NCBI RefSeq assembly: GCF_039729015.1 | Contig: NZ_CP155792.1 | Coordinates: forward strand, 3,120,001 to 3,184,000 | DNA: 64,000 nt | Source: Blastococcus sp. HT6-30 | Lineage (GTDB): Bacteria > Actinomycetota > Actinomycetes > Mycobacteriales > Geodermatophilaceae | Reading direction: 5' to 3' | Part shown: positions 61,918 through 64,000 of the stretch, piece after piece | Layout: the number at the start of each line of letters is the position of its first letter | How positions within the stretch are numbered: position 1 is the stretch's first letter | The notes under the pieces: generated by a model | Seen by the model: only the letters and a program-made list of their open reading frames with translations | Databases searched by the model: none | Told to the model about the DNA's origin: nothing | Program-made: the position numbers and the translations under genes

Positions 61918-62018
61918 GGGAACAGGCAGAAGACTACGCCATGCCGCGGTGGAGGCGGCGACCAACCCGTCAGGGGCGACCGGGATCACACGGTCGCCGG
62001 TTGCGCCGGAACGCCGGA

Positions 62019-62047
62019 GGCCCCGCCGCGCAGTACGCGGCGGGGCC
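62019..62047. terminator. Terminator between rplA and the rplJ leader
   Basis: A perfect 12-bp stem (GGCCCCGCCGCG / CGCGGCGGGGCC) with a 5-nt loop. It follows repeat copy E in the transcription direction and separates rplKA from rplJL. Confidence 0.8.
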
Positions 62048-62061
62048 CCCGGTGAGGTGCT

Positions 62062-62115
62062 GGTCGGCCCCGTCCAGAGGCTCACCCCGAGCCTGCGAGG
62101 GGTGAGGAGGACGGG
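62062..62115. repeat. Stop-proximal two-stem hairpin element, copy E (rplA-rplJ)
   Basis: Outer stem 62069-62075 / 62109-62115 (CCCGTCC / GGACGGG). Inner stem 62081-62088 / 62099-62106 (CTCACCCC / GGGGTGAG), loop GAGCCTGCGA. It ends 7 nt from the rplA stop; 50 bp are identical to copy B. Confidence 0.88.
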
Positions 62116-62122
62116 TGGTGTT

Positions 62123-62842
62123 TCAGGCGGTGGGCTCGTCCACCGTGAGGTTGCGGGTGCGGTTCGGGTCGACCGGGATGCCCGGCCCCATCGTGGTGGA
62201 GATGGTGACCTTCTTGACGTACCGGCCCTTGGCGGCGGCGGGCTTGGCCCGGAGCACCTCGTCGAGCGCGGCCGCGTAGTTCTCGACCAGCTTGGTCTGG
62301 TCGAACGACGTCTTGCCGATGACCAGGTGCAGGTTGGCCTGCTTGTCGACGCGGAAGTTGATCTTTCCGCCCTTGATGTCGTTGACGGCCTTGGTGACGT
62401 CGGGGGTCACGGTGCCCGTCTTCGGGTTCGGCATCAGGCCACGGGGGCCGAGGATGCGGGCGATCCGGCCGACCTTGGCCATCTGGTCGGGGGTGGCGAT
62501 CGCCGCGTCGAAGTCCAGGAAGCCGCCCTGGATGCGCTCGATCAGGTCGTCGGAGCCCACGACGTCGGCGCCGGCGGCCTCGGCCTCGGCGGCCTTGTCA
62601 CCGGTCGCGAAGACGATGACGCGGGCGGTCTTGCCGGTGCCGTGGGGCAGGTTGACCGTGCCGCGGACCATCTGGTCGGCCTTGCGCGGGTCGACGCCCA
62701 GGCGCATGGCGACCTCGACGGTGGCGTCGTAGGCGGTCGTCGACGTCTCCTTGGCCAGCGTGGCTGCCTGGAGCGGGCTGTACAGGTTGTCGCGGTCGAC
62801 CTTCTCGGCCGCGGCGCGGAACTTCTTGCCGTGCTTCGCCAT
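62123..62842 (-). CDS. rplA: 50S ribosomal protein L1
   Basis: Mobile L1 stalk protein at the E site. It has 239 residues: [40 protein letters not shown] and [20 protein letters not shown]. The spacer before it contains a CCGGGGG / CCCCCGG hairpin (62855-62871) in the leader and repeat copy F after rplK. Confidence 0.97.
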   Translation of the reverse strand: MAKHGKKFRAAAEKVDRDNLYSPLQAATLAKETSTTAYDATVEVAMRLGVDPRKADQMVRGTVNLPHGTGKTARVIVFATGDKAAEAEAAGADVVGSDDLIERIQGGFLDFDAAIATPDQMAKVGRIARILGPRGLMPNPKTGTVTPDVTKAVNDIKGGKINFRVDKQANLHLVIGKTSFDQTKLVENYAAALDEVLRAKPAAAKGRYVKKVTISTTMGPGIPVDPNRTRNLTVDEPTA

Positions 62843-62915
62843 GGTGATTCCTCTCCGGGGGATGCCCCCGGTCGTGTGGTTCCCGGGCCTGGCGGGGCCC
62901 TCCCACTCGTGATGT

Positions 62916-62979
62916 GCTGGAACGGTCCCTTCACCCGGTCCCGCCGCGAGCGTGCGAGCGGTGGAGGGCGAAGGGGTCC
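62916..62979. repeat. Stop-proximal two-stem hairpin element, copy F (rplK-rplA)
   Basis: Outer stem 62927-62932 / 62970-62975 (CCCTTC / GAAGGG). Inner stem 62941-62947 / 62958-62964 with one G-T pair, loop GAGCGTGCGA. It ends 2 nt from the rplK stop. Confidence 0.8.
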
Positions 62980-62981
62980 TC

Positions 62982-63410
62982 TTACTGGACCGTGATGCCC
63001 ATCGACCGGGCGGTGCCGGCGATGATCTTCTCCGCCTGCTCGAGGTCGTTGGCGTTCAGGTCGGCCATCTTGGTCTGGGCGATCTCGCGGACCTGGTCAC
63101 GTGTGACCGTGGCGACCTTGGTCTTGTGCGGCTCGCCCGAGCCCTTCTCGACACCGGCGGCCTTGAGCAGCATGCGCGCGGCCGGCGGGGTCTTGGTGAC
63201 GAACGTGAAGGTCCGGTCCTCGAAGACCGAGATCTCCACGGGGACGACGTTCCCGCGCTGCGACTCGGTCGCGGCGTTGTACGCCTTGCAGAACTCCATG
63301 ATGTTGACGCCGTGCTGGCCCAGCGCCGGACCCACCGGCGGCGCGGGGGTGGCCGCGCCGGCGTTGATCTGGAGCTTGATGACCGCGGTCAACCGCTTCC
63401 TGGGGGGCAT
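62982..63410 (-). CDS. rplK: 50S ribosomal protein L11
   Basis: GTPase-centre protein and thiopeptide target. It has 142 residues: [40 protein letters not shown] and [20 protein letters not shown]. The N-terminal Pro-rich loop contacted by thiostrepton is intact. It follows nusG by 86 bp holding repeat copy G. Confidence 0.97.
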   Translation of the reverse strand: MPPRKRLTAVIKLQINAGAATPAPPVGPALGQHGVNIMEFCKAYNAATESQRGNVVPVEISVFEDRTFTFVTKTPPAARMLLKAAGVEKGSGEPHKTKVATVTRDQVREIAQTKMADLNANDLEQAEKIIAGTARSMGITVQ

Positions 63411-63431
63411 GACTTCCTTCTTGGTGACGGG

Positions 63432-63490
63432 ATGGAACGGCCCCGTCGCAGGGCCCCGCCGCCAGTTTACGAGCGGTGGGGGGCGACGAG
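63432..63490. repeat. Stop-proximal two-stem hairpin element, copy G (nusG-rplK)
   Basis: Outer stem 63444-63449 / 63483-63488 (CGTCGC / GCGACG). Inner stem 63454-63462 / 63473-63481 with one G-T pair, loop CAGTTTACGA (the most diverged loop). It ends 6 nt from the nusG stop. Confidence 0.75.
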
Positions 63491-63496
63491 TTCCTT

Positions 63497-64000
63497 CTAG
63501 ATCTTGCTGACCTGGTTGAACGACAGCTCGACGGGCGTCTCGCGGCCGAAGATGGAGACCAGCACCTGCAGCTTCTGCTGCTCGGCGTTGATCTCGTTGA
63601 TGGTGGCGGGCAGCGTCGCGAACGGGCCGTCCATGACGGTGACCGACTCGCCGACCTCGAAGTCGACGACCGCGGCCGCCGCGGCGGGGGCGCCGCCGGT
63701 CGACGCAGCCGCCTCGGTGGCCCGGGGCGCCTGCGGCGCGGTGGCGGGCACCAGGATCTTGACGACCTCGTCGAGGGTCAGCGGCGAGGGCTTGGAGGTG
63801 GCACCCACGAAGCCGGTGACGCCGGGGGTGTTGCGGACCGCACCCCAGGACTCGTCGTTGAGCTCCATGCGCACGAGCAGGTAGCCCGGCAGCACCTTGC
63901 GGTTGACCTGCGACCGCTTGCCGTTCTTGATCTCGGTGACCTCCTCGGTGGGCACCTCGATCTGGTAGATGTAGTCCTCGACGTCCAGTGACTGGATGCG
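63497..64000 (-). CDS. nusG: Transcription termination/antitermination factor NusG (C-terminal part)
   Basis: Binds RNA polymerase through its NGN domain and Rho or S10 through its KOW domain. The frame is open to the window edge and its first residues here ([20 protein letters not shown]) are mid-NGN, so the gene starts outside. It contains [20 protein letters not shown] and the KOW domain [20 protein letters not shown]. An Ala/Pro/Thr-rich linker of about 35 residues separates the two domains. Confidence 0.95.
   Translation of the reverse strand, partial: RIQSLDVEDYIYQIEVPTEEVTEIKNGKRSQVNRKVLPGYLLVRMELNDESWGAVRNTPGVTGFVGATSKPSPLTLDEVVKILVPATAPQAPRATEAAASTGGAPAAAAAVVDFEVGESVTVMDGPFATLPATINEINAEQQKLQVLVSIFGRETPVELSFNQVSKI

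Noticed and set aside
62123-62900. Plus-strand open frame opposite rplA as a possible antisense gene
   Set aside because: Translation is low-information Val/Asp/Gly/Leu sequence typical of reverse-strand readings of GC-rich genes, with no start context.

Overview
The window is high-GC actinomycete chromosome. Every large gene has strongly GC-biased third codon positions, many starts are GTG or TTG, neighbouring genes overlap by ATGA/GTGA, and RpoB, RpoC, the Mce proteins and a short-form Adk are of actinobacterial type. The gene order and protein style suggest a Geodermatophilaceae-like organism (Blastococcus, Geodermatophilus or Modestobacter). That placement is an inference from pattern, not from a search.

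Layout, left to right. (1) 1-4.1 kb: molybdenum-cofactor genes (moeA 3' end, moaC, moaB/mog, convergent fdhD, mobA-like) plus an NAD(P)-binding SDR. (2) 4.1-27.2 kb, minus strand: a nearly complete str-S10-spc-alpha ribosomal superoperon. Read in transcription order it runs rpsL-rpsG-fusA-tuf, rpsJ-rplCDWB-rpsS-rplV-rpsC-rplP-rpmC-rpsQ, rplNXE-rpsN-rpsH-rplFR-rpsE-rpmD-rplO-secY-adk-map, infA-rpmJ-rpsMKD-rpoA-rplQ, an acidic hypothetical gene and truA. (3) 27.7-40.8 kb: an accessory island with an LLM flavin oxidoreductase, a tripartite tricarboxylate transporter (tctABC), a TetR regulator, an acyl-CoA dehydrogenase, a broken indolepyruvate ferredoxin oxidoreductase remnant, a five-gene Liv-type ABC transporter and an SDR. 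(4) 40.8-48.4 kb, minus: rpoC and rpoB. (5) 48.7-60.3 kb, minus: a complete mce lipid-import operon (ATPase, two YrbE permeases, MceA-F, two Mce-associated proteins). (6) 60.7-64 kb, minus: rplL, rplJ with an L10 leader, rplA, rplK and the 3' part of nusG.

The usual order nusG-rplKA-rplJL-rpoBC-rpsLG-fusA-tuf is kept but split twice: by the mce operon between rplL and rpoB, and by the organic-acid island between rpoC and rpsL.

Two pieces of non-coding structure stand out. First, eight copies of a two-stem hairpin element of about 50-60 nt lie in ribosomal-operon spacers, each 1-14 nt after a stop codon. Their outer stems covary and their inner loop is 10 nt. Second, four 14-bp sites of the form CNAACGNNYGTYNR sit at predicted promoters of tctC, tetR, the acyl-CoA dehydrogenase gene and livK. 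This predicts one TetR-type, probably acyl-CoA-responsive, regulon that couples two unrelated uptake systems to one dehydrogenase. Other oddities are an EF-hand pair at the end of MceD, a degenerate ABC signature in LivG, and a truA gene whose conserved N-terminus has no ordinary start codon because a long hairpin overlaps it.
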